From contig DEMN01000005.1 of the NCBI GenBank assembly GCA_002359215.1, forward strand, positions 62,001 to 126,000: a DNA stretch of 64,000 nt. Direction: 5' to 3'. Numbering within the stretch: the first letter of the stretch is position 1; the number at the start of each line of letters is the position of its first letter. This DNA is from Flavobacteriales bacterium UBA2669 (GTDB lineage Bacteria > Bacteroidota > Bacteroidia > Flavobacteriales_E > Vicingaceae). The position numbers were made by a program, and so were the translations under genes. Below, in pieces: positions 54,663-62,938 of this stretch. The notes beneath the pieces were generated by a model. The model saw only the letters and a program-made list of their open reading frames with translations. It was not told the DNA's origin and made no database searches.

Positions 54663-55474
54663 AAGAATTACAACAACAAATAGAAGCGGCTTGGGAAAAT
54701 AGAGATTTATTGAAAGATGAAGTTACCAAAAATGCTATCCGACAAGTAATTGAACATTTGGATAAAGGAACATTAAGAGTTGCCGAACCAAAAGGTAGTG
54801 ATTGGCAAGTAAATGAATGGGTTAAGAAAGCAGTAGTACTTTATTTTCCTATCCAACAAATGAAAACCATTGAAGTTGGTCCATTTGAATTTCATGATAA
54901 AATGGAGTTGAAAAAGAACTATGAAGCGTTGGGAGTTCGTGTAGTTCCTCATGCTGTTGCTCGTTATGGAGCTTTTTTAGCCAAAGGCGTAATTATGATG
55001 CCCTCTTATGTAAATATTGGTGCTTTTGTGGATAGCGGAACAATGGTGGACACATGGGCTACTGTTGGATCTTGTGCTCAAATTGGTAAAGATGTTCATT
55101 TAAGTGGTGGGGTTGGTATTGGCGGTGTTTTAGAACCTTTACAAGCTGCTCCGGTAGTAATAGAAAATGGTTGTTTTATAGGATCCAGATGTATAGTGGT
55201 AGAAGGTGTAAGAGTAAGAAAAGAAGCTGTTTTAGGGGCTAATGTGGTACTTACAAAATCAACAAAAATTATTGATGTGAGTGGAGACACACCTATCGAA
55301 TATAAAGGCGAAGTACCTGAAAGAGCCGTGGTAATTCCGGGTTCTTATACCAAAGAATTTCCTGCGGGAAAATTTAATGTACCTTGTGCCTTAATTATAG
55401 GAAAAAGAAAAGCTAGTACTGATTTAAAAACATCTCTCAACAATGCCTTAAGAGAATATGATGTAGCAGTTTAA
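54659..55474 (+). CDS. dapD: Tetrahydrodipicolinate N-succinyltransferase
   Basis: Lysine and meso-diaminopimelate synthesis (succinylase branch), needed for peptidoglycan. 271 aa: N-terminal helical part (IEAAWENRDLLKDEV), then the left-handed beta helix of hexapeptide repeats (GVIMMPSYVNIGAFVDSGTMVDTWATVGSCAQIGKDVHLSGG; ENGCFIGSRCIVVEGVRV). Overlaps the glycosyltransferase before it by 4 nt and is followed 12 nt later by a third glycosyltransferase, an uncommon context for a lysine gene. Confidence 0.96.
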   Translation: MKELQQQIEAAWENRDLLKDEVTKNAIRQVIEHLDKGTLRVAEPKGSDWQVNEWVKKAVVLYFPIQQMKTIEVGPFEFHDKMELKKNYEALGVRVVPHAVARYGAFLAKGVIMMPSYVNIGAFVDSGTMVDTWATVGSCAQIGKDVHLSGGVGIGGVLEPLQAAPVVIENGCFIGSRCIVVEGVRVRKEAVLGANVVLTKSTKIIDVSGDTPIEYKGEVPERAVVIPGSYTKEFPAGKFNVPCALIIGKRKASTDLKTSLNNALREYDVAV

Positions 55475-55485
55475 GTATTGATATT

Positions 55486-56457
55486 TTGAAAAAGTTTTTA
55501 ATCATACAAACCGCCTATATTGGAGATGTTATTCTAGCTACTTCCATAGTGGAAAAATTACACAAAGCTTTGCCTGATAGTCAAATAGACTTTTTATTGC
55601 GTAAAGGCAATGAAAGTTTGCTCGAAAATCATCCTATCATAAACGAAATAATTATTTGGAACAAACACAATAAAAAATACGATAGCCTGAAAAGAATAAC
55701 CAAACAGGTTCATCAACACAAATACGATGTGGTTATTAATTTGCAACGATTTGCTTCAAGTGGATTAATTACTGCTTTTTCGGGAGCTAAGCTTAAAATT
55801 GGGTTTGCTAAAAATCCCTTGTCTTTTTCTTTTAATCAAAAGTTTCCACATAAAATTGGTGATGGCACGCATGAAATTGAGCGTAATCATCAATTGATAA
55901 AAGCTTTTACAGATAATACTCCCGCCATGCCTAAGCTTTATCCAAGCAACAACGATTATTTGACGGTAGAGACTTATAAAAAAGAAAAGTATGTTTGTAT
56001 GGCACCAACTTCCGTTTGGTTTACAAAACAATTACCAAAGGAAAAATGGGCTGAATTAATCAATAGCATATCTGATAACTACCAAATTTATTTATTGGGA
56101 AGTCCTGCTGATGCTGCAGCTTGCGATGAAATAAAAACATTGGGTAAAAATAATAAAGTAGTGAATTTAGCAGGAAAACTTTCCTTACTAGAATCAGCAG
56201 CACTGATGCAAACAGCACAAATGAATTATGTAAATGATTCTGCTCCATTGCATATCGCTTCAGCTATGAATGCTTCTACTACTGCTTTTTTCTGTTCTAC
56301 TATTCCTGCATTTGGATTTGGTCCTTTAGCTAAAAATGCTAAAACCATTGAAGTAACAGAAAAACTTAATTGCCGTCCTTGTGGCTTGCATGGGAAAATT
56401 GAATGTCCCGAAGGACATTTTAAATGTGGCCATGATATAACAATAAAAAAGCCCTGA
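55486..56457 (+). CDS. Glycosyltransferase family 9 (heptosyltransferase-like)
   Basis: 323 aa from TTG (MKKFLIIQTAYIGDVIL). GT9 features: QTAYIGDVILATSIVEKL at the N-terminus and VCMAPTSVWFTKQLPKEKWAEL, LAGKLSLLESAALMQTAQMNYVNDSAPLHIASAMN at the C-terminal donor side. Such enzymes add heptose to LPS core in other bacteria. Last in the cluster starting at LptF/G; ends at a terminator shared with tRNA-Arg. Confidence 0.9.
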   Translation: MKKFLIIQTAYIGDVILATSIVEKLHKALPDSQIDFLLRKGNESLLENHPIINEIIIWNKHNKKYDSLKRITKQVHQHKYDVVINLQRFASSGLITAFSGAKLKIGFAKNPLSFSFNQKFPHKIGDGTHEIERNHQLIKAFTDNTPAMPKLYPSNNDYLTVETYKKEKYVCMAPTSVWFTKQLPKEKWAELINSISDNYQIYLLGSPADAAACDEIKTLGKNNKVVNLAGKLSLLESAALMQTAQMNYVNDSAPLHIASAMNASTTAFFCSTIPAFGFGPLAKNAKTIEVTEKLNCRPCGLHGKIECPEGHFKCGHDITIKKP

Positions 56458-56473
56458 AAATTTCAGAGCTTTT
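56447..56473. terminator. Terminator at the GT9 gene end / tRNA-Arg
   Basis: AAAAGC/GCTTTT and CTGAAA/TTTCAG pair with one C-A mismatch. On the minus strand six Ts follow, so it is best placed to end tRNA-Arg; it overlaps the stop codon of the plus-strand gene. Confidence 0.65.
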
Positions 56474-56475
56474 AG

Positions 56476-56549
56476 TGACCTCGACAGGATTCAAACCTGT
56501 AACCTTCTGAGCCGTAATCAGATGCGCTATTCAGTTGCGCCACGAGGCC
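56476..56549 (-). tRNA. tRNA-Arg (anticodon ACG)
   Basis: Cloverleaf on the minus strand: acceptor GGCCTCG/CGAGGTC (one G-U), D-arm GCGC...GCGC, anticodon stem TCTGA/TCAGA with loop TTACGGC (anticodon ACG, read as ICG), T-loop TTTGAAT, discriminator A. No CCA is encoded. Confidence 0.95.
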
Positions 56550-56559
56550 TAATAGACTG

Positions 56560-56567
56560 CAAATATA
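56560..56567 (-). promoter_or_regulatory. Promoter -7 box for tRNA-Arg
   Basis: TATATTTGC on the minus strand, 10 nt before the mature tRNA 5' end. Confidence 0.6.
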
Positions 56568-56641
56568 GAAAAAATGGCTGTATTTTCTCTAATTTTAATT
56601 ATTTTTAGATTTTAAATAACCCCTTAAAAAAATAGTTCAAG

Positions 56642-58048
56642 ATGTCTGTTTATGGAAAAGTAACACCTCCTATTATTCAACAATTACAAGCATTAATTGG
56701 CGATAATTTTGTTTTATGGGATAATGAAAATTTAAGTAAATACAGTCATGATGAAACGGAAGATTTGAAGTTTTTCCCTGAAGTAATTGTTAAGCCAAGA
56801 ACAGCAACAGAAATAAGTTCCATTGTGAAATTATGTAATAAGTATTTAATTCCACTAACTCCTAGAGGAGCCGGAACTGGTTTGAGTGGTGGAGCTTTAC
56901 CTATCAATAAAGGTATTTTACTTTCAATGGAACGTTTTAATAGCATTATTGAAATTGATGAAAGAAATTTACAAGCTACCATTGAACCGGGAGTTATCAC
57001 TCAAGAATTTCAAGAAGCGGTAAAAACTAAAGGACTTTTTTATCCTCCTGACCCTGCCAGTAAAGGCAGTTGTTTTATAGGTGGAAATTTGGCAGAAAAT
57101 TCCGGTGGACCAAAAGCTGTAAAATATGGTGTTACCAAAGATTATGTATTAAATTTAGAAGTGGTGCTTCCCACAGGTGAAATAATATGGACGGGAGCTA
57201 ATGTGCTAAAAAATTCTACAGGTTATAACCTCACACAATTATTAATAGGTAGCGAAGGTACATTAGGCATCATTACTAAAGCTGTTTTTAAGCTTATTCC
57301 ACACCCAAAGCAAGACTTATTAATGCTTGTTCCTTTTGTTTCAGCTGAAGAAGCCTGTAGTGCTGTCGCAGCAATTTTTAATGTAGGTATAACTCCTTCA
57401 GCAATGGAATTAATGGAAAGAGATGCTATTGTATGGGGGAAGAAATTTATAAACGATACTGCCATCAATATTGAAGATGGAATTGAAGCTCATTTACTTA
57501 TTGAAGTAGATGGAAATGATATGGATATTTTGTATAAAGACTGTGAACTCATTTATCAGGTATTAGAGAGTTTTAAAACCGGAGAAATACTTTTTGCCGA
57601 TGATGCCACTCAAAAGGAAAAACTTTGGAAAATTAGAAGAGTGGTAGGTGAAGCAGTAAAAAGTCAGTCCATCTATAAAGAAGAAGATACCGTAGTACCT
57701 AGAGCAGAATTACCGAAACTACTAAAAGGCGTAAAAGAAATAGGAAAAAAATATGGGTTTAAATCCGTTTGCTACGGACATGCCGGAGACGGAAATTTGC
57801 ATGTAAACATCATTAAAGAAGACATGAGTGATGAAGCGTGGAATAATGAATTGCCGAAAGGAATTACAGAAATTTTTCAGCTTTGTGTACAATTAAAAGG
57901 TACTATTTCCGGAGAACATGGTATTGGCTATGTTCAGAAATCATATATGAATATTCCTTTTGATGAAAAAACCTTATCACTACAAAAACAAATAAAATCT
58001 ATCTTTGATCCAAATAATATCCTTAACCCAGATAAAATTTTTCCATAA
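56642..58048 (+). CDS. FAD-linked oxidase, GlcD/D-lactate dehydrogenase family
   Basis: 468-aa flavoprotein. The FAD domain has VKPRTATEISSIVKLCNKY and TPRGAGTGLSGGALP with PG-rich motifs near ATIEPGV and PPDPASKGSCFIGGNLAENSGG. The C-terminal substrate domain has YGHAGDGNLHVNI and ISGEHGIGYVQK, whose His residues bind the catalytic metal. Such enzymes oxidise glycolate, D-lactate or related 2-hydroxyacids. No GlcE/GlcF partners are adjacent, so it probably works as a single chain. Confidence 0.93.
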   Translation: MSVYGKVTPPIIQQLQALIGDNFVLWDNENLSKYSHDETEDLKFFPEVIVKPRTATEISSIVKLCNKYLIPLTPRGAGTGLSGGALPINKGILLSMERFNSIIEIDERNLQATIEPGVITQEFQEAVKTKGLFYPPDPASKGSCFIGGNLAENSGGPKAVKYGVTKDYVLNLEVVLPTGEIIWTGANVLKNSTGYNLTQLLIGSEGTLGIITKAVFKLIPHPKQDLLMLVPFVSAEEACSAVAAIFNVGITPSAMELMERDAIVWGKKFINDTAINIEDGIEAHLLIEVDGNDMDILYKDCELIYQVLESFKTGEILFADDATQKEKLWKIRRVVGEAVKSQSIYKEEDTVVPRAELPKLLKGVKEIGKKYGFKSVCYGHAGDGNLHVNIIKEDMSDEAWNNELPKGITEIFQLCVQLKGTISGEHGIGYVQKSYMNIPFDEKTLSLQKQIKSIFDPNNILNPDKIFP

Positions 58049-58049
58049 A

Positions 58050-58080
58050 AAAGTCCCTTAAATGATTTTTAAGGGACTTT
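58050..58080 (+). terminator. Terminator after the FAD oxidase gene
   Basis: AAAGTCCCTTAAA and TTTAAGGGACTTT form a 13-bp stem with a 5-nt loop, right after the stop. The U-tract is short (TTTAATT). A looser pair AGGAGAT/ATCTCCT at 58092-58148 follows; the rest of the gap to 58292 holds only the promoter box. Confidence 0.8.
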
Positions 58081-58257
58081 AATTCAAAGGGAGGAGATTT
58101 TTCATGATTTAACTACCTATCTAATTAACTTTTAAAAATTTATCTCCTTAACAGAATTAAAGACGAAAAAGATTTATAAAAGGTTGCTTCGAGATTTTTT
58201 TATCTTAGGAATCTAATAATTAAACAAACTATTGTTTTCAAAATAATATTATATCCG

Positions 58258-58265
58258 TAAATTTG
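58258..58265 (+). promoter_or_regulatory. Promoter -7 box for the M43 protease
   Basis: TAAATTTG followed by GAAAGC, 28 nt before the ATG; a TTG lies about 23 nt upstream as a possible -33 element. Confidence 0.5.
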
Positions 58266-58292
58266 GAAAGCATTAATTAAACTAGAACTTTT

Positions 58293-60500
58293 ATGAAAAA
58301 AATTACATTATTAAGCTTATTTTCAATACTATTTACCGTTTTTTTAAATGGTCAAATTAGTGGAACCAAAATTGAAACTGCCAAAACAAAAACTACTATT
58401 CAGTTAGATAATAATCTTTCTCAGCAATTACTTCAAGATGCACCAAAAACTCCAAGTGGGCATATTAGATGTTTTTCGGATGAAATGCATCAACTTCATC
58501 AACAAGCAAATCCTTCAATGGAATCTGTAGCAGATTTTGAAACTTGGATGGAGGAAAAATTAAAAACTTATGCTCAAGACAATGCTAACAATAAAGCATC
58601 TAGAAAAATTCCAGTAGTAGTTCATGTATTATATGGAAACTCAACTCAAAATATTAGTATGACTCAAATTCAATCACAAATAACTGCATTGAATCAAGAT
58701 TTTTCTGCATCAAATACAGATATTTCTAATGTTCCTTCTACTTTTCAATCAGTTATTGGTAACTGTGATATAGAATTTTGTTTGGCTCAAATTGATCCTA
58801 ACAACCAACCTACAAATGGTGTTAATAGAGTAAATGTAGGAACTACATCACTAACTACAAATCAAATAGATGGAACATGGAAACCACAAACAATTTGGGA
58901 TCCTACTAAATATTTTAATATTTGGGTAGCTAATATTCAGGGAGGCGTGTTAGGATATGCTCAATTCCCTTCTTCTTCAGGTTTAGGAGGTATGCCAACC
59001 AATGGTGGTTCTGCTAATACTGATGGGGTAGTTATTCTTTACAATGCTTTTGGAACAACAGGTGCGGTTAGCTCTCCTTATAACAAAGGAAGAACTGCAA
59101 CACACGAAATTGGTCATTGGTTAGGTTTGCGTCATATATGGGGTGATGGTACTTGTGCATCAGATTTTTGTAATGACACCCCTACTCAACAAACAGCAAA
59201 CTATAACTGTAGAACTCATCCTTATAATGTTGGAGCTTGCTCTGGAAATACTACTGGTGAAATGTTTATGAACTATATGGATTACGTACCAGATGCTTGT
59301 ATGTATATGTTTACTGCTGGTCAAAAAGCAAGAATGGATATAGTGCTACAAAACTCTCCAAGAAGAGGTTCTTTACTCACTTCAAATGTTTGTGGAGTAG
59401 CTCCATTAAACGCTAATTTTGTTGCATCTGCTACTACCATTACAGCAGGGCAATCAATTACTTTTACCAATACTTCTACAGGTCCGAATCCAATTACATC
59501 TAACTCTTGGAATTTTGATGTAACTTCTCAAGGAGGCGTTAGTCCATCAACCTCAACAGCTGCCACTCCTCCCTCTATTACATACAATAATGCTGGAACT
59601 TACACAGTTTCATTAACTGTTGGGGATGGAACTAGTAATGATACCGAAACAAAAAATGCCTACATAACTGTTTTAACTGCTGGTAGTCAAGTTTGTGATT
59701 CTACTGCTGCAACTTGGGATCTTGGACAGCATGGTGGTCAAACAGGAGCATACACTTGGGGACCAGATTGTAACGGTTCACTTCCATCAGGTTACATTTT
59801 AGGTCAAAATTGTTATAATGACAATGGATGGGCGGATAAAATACCTTATACTGGTTCAGGAACTTTCTTAACAGATGTTATTTACTATTTTAGTACTTCA
59901 GGAACTGGTAATGTTAACCTAAAAGTTTGGGGAGTAAATGCTGGTGCTCCAGGTAGTGTTTTGGCTCAACAAACCGTTCAAATTTCTCAATTAGGAAATG
60001 GTGGAACCCCTACATTATGGACACTTCCTACAGCAGCATCTTTAAATGGAAACTTCTTTGTAGGTCATGACCATACAACACTAAATAATGGCGATACCGT
60101 TGCCTTAATGGCTGCTCCTACAGGAACAAATACTGTATGGGCAAAGGAGACTGGTGGATGGGTTGATTTAGCTACTTATAGCTTAGACCATAGTGGTGCT
60201 GTTATTCCGGTAATATGTAATAGTGCAACAACTGGTGAAAAAGAAATCTTAGGTGATCTTGATGAAATTTTAGTTTTCCCAAACCCTTCAAATGGAACAC
60301 TAAATATTGCTCTAACAGAGAAAAAAGAGACTACTATTGAAATTTATAATCTTGTTGGAGAGTTAATTTACACAAGTGGTAACCCACTAAATACTCAATT
60401 TTTTACTATCAACATAGATAATCAACCTAATGGTATTTATTTTATAAATATTAAATCCGATAACAACATCACCACTAAAAAAGTATTGATTGCTAAGTAG
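58293..60500 (+). CDS. Secreted M43 metalloprotease with PKD domain and T9SS sorting tail
   Basis: 735-aa zinc protease of the pappalysin (M43) family. Signal peptide 1-20 (FTVFLNGQ); a pro-region follows. The catalytic HEIGHWLGLRH gives His271, Glu272, His275 and His281, with MNYMDY as the Met-turn. A PKD domain covers about 370-460 (SITFTNTSTGPNPITSNSWNFD, NNAGTYTVSLTVGDG). The last 75 residues form a type A T9SS C-terminal domain: VFPNPSNGTLNIAL, EIYNLVGELIYTS, NGIYFINIKSDN and a basic end KKVLIAK. Expected to be secreted by the T9SS (PorQ is at 584). Confidence 0.93.
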   Translation: MKKITLLSLFSILFTVFLNGQISGTKIETAKTKTTIQLDNNLSQQLLQDAPKTPSGHIRCFSDEMHQLHQQANPSMESVADFETWMEEKLKTYAQDNANNKASRKIPVVVHVLYGNSTQNISMTQIQSQITALNQDFSASNTDISNVPSTFQSVIGNCDIEFCLAQIDPNNQPTNGVNRVNVGTTSLTTNQIDGTWKPQTIWDPTKYFNIWVANIQGGVLGYAQFPSSSGLGGMPTNGGSANTDGVVILYNAFGTTGAVSSPYNKGRTATHEIGHWLGLRHIWGDGTCASDFCNDTPTQQTANYNCRTHPYNVGACSGNTTGEMFMNYMDYVPDACMYMFTAGQKARMDIVLQNSPRRGSLLTSNVCGVAPLNANFVASATTITAGQSITFTNTSTGPNPITSNSWNFDVTSQGGVSPSTSTAATPPSITYNNAGTYTVSLTVGDGTSNDTETKNAYITVLTAGSQVCDSTAATWDLGQHGGQTGAYTWGPDCNGSLPSGYILGQNCYNDNGWADKIPYTGSGTFLTDVIYYFSTSGTGNVNLKVWGVNAGAPGSVLAQQTVQISQLGNGGTPTLWTLPTAASLNGNFFVGHDHTTLNNGDTVALMAAPTGTNTVWAKETGGWVDLATYSLDHSGAVIPVICNSATTGEKEILGDLDEILVFPNPSNGTLNIALTEKKETTIEIYNLVGELIYTSGNPLNTQFFTINIDNQPNGIYFINIKSDNNITTKKVLIAK

Positions 60501-60528
60501 CGAGTTAATTATTATTAATTTTTTTAAG

Positions 60529-60557
60529 GAGCCTCATTTTTTTGAGGCTCTTTTTTT
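60529..60557 (+). terminator. Terminator after the M43 protease
   Basis: GAGCCTCA and TGAGGCTC form an 8-bp stem with a six-T loop, followed by seven Ts. A strong intrinsic terminator. Confidence 0.93.
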
Positions 60558-60567
60558 ATCTTATGCT

Positions 60568-60575
60568 TACCTTTG
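60568..60575 (+). promoter_or_regulatory. Promoter -7 box for mqnE
   Basis: TACCTTTG followed by TTAAA; exact match to TAnnTTTG. A transcript from here begins near 60582 and excludes the in-frame TTG at 60573, so the ATG at 60594 is preferred. Confidence 0.6.
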
Positions 60576-60593
60576 TTAAAAATTTCACCATAT

Positions 60594-61748
60594 ATGGACA
60601 ATACTACCATTAAGACATTGCTTAAAACAACTGTTACAGATAATAAGCTTAACAGCATTTACAATAAGGTATTAAACGAAGAAAGAATTACACCGGAAGA
60701 AGGAACATACTTATTCTACAACGCTGAACTTAGCCATTTAGGAACACTTGCCAACTACATTAGAGAAAAAAGACATGGGAATAAAACCTATTTCAATAAA
60801 AACTTCCATATAGAACCCACTAATATTTGTGTTTTCGATTGTAAATTCTGCTCTTACTCTCGCTTTTTAAGAGAAAAAGATGAATATGATGCTTGGGAGC
60901 TTTCTGAAGAAGATATTTATGACTCCATTAGAAATTATGATGGTAAAGATATTACCGAAGTACATATTGTTGGAGGTGTCCATCCAAAAATGGGATTAGC
61001 TTACTTTAAAAATTTAATTGAAAATATTAAACGTATTCGCCCTGATATTCATGTTAAAGCTTTTACTGCTGTTGAGTTAGATTATATGTGTAAAAAAGCA
61101 AAAGTAAGTTATGAAGAGGGCTTGAAAATATTAAAAAATGCCGGACAAGGCTCTTTACCTGGTGGTGGAGCAGAAATTTTTGATGAAGATATTAGAGCGC
61201 AAATTTGTAAAGATAAATGTACTTCAGAACAATGGTTACAAATGCACGAAGCTGCTCATAAAGTTGGGATGCCCTCTAATGCAACAATGCTTTACGGACA
61301 TTTAGAAAAATACGAACACCTTATCGATCATATGAACAGATTAAGAAATCTTCAAGATAAAACAGGTGGTTTCAATGCTTTTATTCCGTTAAAATTCAGA
61401 AACAAAAACAATCAAATGTCTAATATTGAGGAAGTAAGTATCATAGAAGATTTAAAAGTTTATGCTATGGGCAGAATTTTCCTTGACAATTTCAATCATT
61501 TAAAGGCTTATTGGCCAATGATTGGCAGAAAAACTACCCAATTATTACTTTCTTTTGGAGTAAACGACATTGATGGAACAGTAGATGACTCTACAAAAAT
61601 ATATACTATGGCTGGTGCCGAAGAGCAAAAACCAACAATGACTTCCGAACAAATGATTCATCTTATTAAAGAAGTTGGCAGAAAACCTATTGAAAGGGAT
61701 AGCGTATACAACGAACTGAATGATTATTCAGAACCTATTTTAGCTTAA
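60594..61748 (+). CDS. mqnE: Aminofutalosine synthase (radical SAM)
   Basis: Radical SAM enzyme of futalosine-route menaquinone synthesis. 384 aa from ATG 60594 (MDNTTIKTLLKTT). The iron-sulfur motif CX3CX2C is in EPTNICVFDCKFCSYSRF. The set GGVHPKMGLAYFKNLIENI, AFTAVELDYMC, GQGSLPGGGAEIFDEDIR and ATMLYGHLEKYEHLIDHM is characteristic of MqnE. Other menaquinone genes are not in this window. The glycerophosphodiesterase gene follows after 10 nt. Confidence 0.93.
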   Translation: MDNTTIKTLLKTTVTDNKLNSIYNKVLNEERITPEEGTYLFYNAELSHLGTLANYIREKRHGNKTYFNKNFHIEPTNICVFDCKFCSYSRFLREKDEYDAWELSEEDIYDSIRNYDGKDITEVHIVGGVHPKMGLAYFKNLIENIKRIRPDIHVKAFTAVELDYMCKKAKVSYEEGLKILKNAGQGSLPGGGAEIFDEDIRAQICKDKCTSEQWLQMHEAAHKVGMPSNATMLYGHLEKYEHLIDHMNRLRNLQDKTGGFNAFIPLKFRNKNNQMSNIEEVSIIEDLKVYAMGRIFLDNFNHLKAYWPMIGRKTTQLLLSFGVNDIDGTVDDSTKIYTMAGAEEQKPTMTSEQMIHLIKEVGRKPIERDSVYNELNDYSEPILA

Positions 61749-61758
61749 GCCATTTATT

Positions 61759-62517
61759 TTGGAAAACAAAAAAATTATTATTACCGGCCATAGAGGTGCA
61801 GCAGGATTAGCTCCTGAAAACACGTTAGCTTCTATTCAATTAGCAATAGAACTAGGAGTTGACAGAATAGAAATTGATGTTCAACAAACTAAAGACAATA
61901 AAATTATTGTATTGCACGATAGAACACTTAGAAGAACAACAACAGGTCATGGTTTTGTGAAAAACCTTACCTATGATGAAATTTTTCAATTTAGTGCCGG
62001 ATACAAGTTCAATAAATTTTATATCAACGAAAAAGTACCTACTTTAGAACAAGTAATTGATTTAATAGATGGAAAAGTAGAGTTGCTTATTGAAACCAAA
62101 TACAGTTACATGTATTATCCTAATATTGAAAGACACATTATCAACATCATTAAAAATAAAAATGCTAAAGATTGGTGCAAAGTAATTTCTTTTAATGACA
62201 GAGCTCTTTTCAGGATTAACAAATTAGATAACAGTATTAGATTAGGCAAATTATTCGTTGGAAAACATGCTCACCTCCCACTCTCTTTTGATAAAGGACT
62301 AAATATTAGACCCTTAAAAAAATATGCTTTTGTAGATGAAGTAATCGTAAAACACGACTATGCTACCAAAGCCATTATAGAAAAAGTACACGATTTCGGT
62401 AAAGAACTACACGTTTGGACAGTAAACAACGAAGAAACTATTCAAAAACTTATTGAAAGAGGTGTTGATGGTATTATTTCAGATTATCCCAATTTGTTGA
62501 TGAAGTATAGAAAATAA
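61759..62517 (+). CDS. Glycerophosphodiester phosphodiesterase
   Basis: 252 aa from TTG (MENKKIIITGHRGAAGLAPEN). Hydrolyses glycerophosphodiesters to glycerol-3-phosphate and an alcohol. Family motifs: GHRGAAGLAPENTLASI and EIDVQQTKDNKIIVLHDRTLRRTTTG at the active site (His and Glu residues), and VWTVNNEETIQKLIERGVDGIISDYP at the end. No signal peptide, so a cytoplasmic form is likely. Possibly in one transcript with mqnE. Confidence 0.93.
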   Translation: MENKKIIITGHRGAAGLAPENTLASIQLAIELGVDRIEIDVQQTKDNKIIVLHDRTLRRTTTGHGFVKNLTYDEIFQFSAGYKFNKFYINEKVPTLEQVIDLIDGKVELLIETKYSYMYYPNIERHIINIIKNKNAKDWCKVISFNDRALFRINKLDNSIRLGKLFVGKHAHLPLSFDKGLNIRPLKKYAFVDEVIVKHDYATKAIIEKVHDFGKELHVWTVNNEETIQKLIERGVDGIISDYPNLLMKYRK

Positions 62518-62519
62518 AA

Positions 62520-62542
62520 AAAGCTGCTTTTCGAGCAGCTTT
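62520..62542 (-). terminator. Terminator beyond the tRNA-His fragment
   Basis: AAAGCTGCT and AGCAGCTTT form a 9-bp stem; on the minus strand it runs into TTTTTTTA. It resembles the terminator after tRNA-His (62911-62932, AAAGCTGTC/GACAGCTTT) and seems to be a copy made with the tRNA 3' fragment. Confidence 0.75.
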
Positions 62543-62665
62543 AAAATGGGTGGAAGATGGGGCTCGAATCCCGTAACAACAGAAATTTTCAATTTCTTTT
62601 TGTTACGAGGATGCTCGAAAAATTTAGAAATTATAAATTTCTATTTTTCGGCACCCACGACCCTC
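62541..62665 (-). pseudogene. Broken duplicate of the tRNA-His 3' half
   Basis: Minus strand: GAGGGTCGTGGGT (62665-62653) equals the tRNA-His variable-loop and T-stem 5' side, and TTCGAGCCCCATCTTCCACC (from 62568 down) equals its T-loop to acceptor end. An 84-nt insert (62569-62652) separates them. D-arm, anticodon and 5' acceptor are missing, so it cannot be a tRNA. Confidence 0.8.
62573..62650. repeat. Two related palindromes in the split T-arm
   Basis: IR1 (62573-62606) pairs GTAACAA with TTGTTAC and AGAAATT with AATTTCT. IR2 (62616-62650) pairs CGAAAAA with TTTTTCG and again AGAAATT with AATTTCT. Sharing the same core suggests one palindrome derived from the other, or a common binding or folding function. 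Confidence 0.65.
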
Positions 62666-62901
62666 AACCATTCTTCAATTCTTTTTCTGCTTTTAAAATT
62701 TTTTATTCGCTTCTCCTCCTTTATTGCTTCTTTTCTTGTTTCAAACTCCTTAAACCCCTTCAATTCCCATGGTATTCCCCGACTAGTAAATTTTTCATAT
62801 CCTTTATTATGTCGCTCTAATCTTTTACCTACATCATTAGTTTGACCAATGTAATATTTATCTAAAACTTTTGAATATAATATGTAAACATAATAACTCA
62901 T
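62641..62901 (-). CDS. Small GIY-YIG nuclease family protein
   Basis: 86 aa from ATG 62901 (MSYYVYILYSKVLDKYYIGQTND). A single GIY-YIG domain: YVYILYS is the GIY part, YYIGQTN the YIG part, followed by Arg in KRLERHNKG and conserved FETRKEAIKEEKRIK. Similar to the UvrC-type/YhbQ-like short nucleases; catalytic Tyr, Arg and Glu are present. The frame is open through tRNA-His upstream (VAQLVRAS... is only the tRNA translated). The last residues RVVGAEK are read partly from the tRNA-derived fragment. It starts 10 nt after the tRNA-His terminator, so expression may need readthrough. Confidence 0.85.
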   Translation of the reverse strand: MSYYVYILYSKVLDKYYIGQTNDVGKRLERHNKGYEKFTSRGIPWELKGFKEFETRKEAIKEEKRIKNFKSRKRIEEWLRVVGAEK

Positions 62902-62910
62902 AAAACAAAA

Positions 62911-62932
62911 AAAGCTGTCAAAAGACAGCTTT
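62911..62932 (-). terminator. Terminator after tRNA-His
   Basis: AAAGCTGTC and GACAGCTTT form a 9-bp stem; on the minus strand TTTTTTT follows. Confidence 0.85.
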
Positions 62933-62938
62933 AAAATG

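Noticed and set aside
62546..62845. Plus-strand ORFs of 99 and 87 aa over the tRNA fragment and GIY-YIG gene
   Set aside because: Low-complexity Phe/Leu/Ser sequence antisense to a recognised domain; no family motif.
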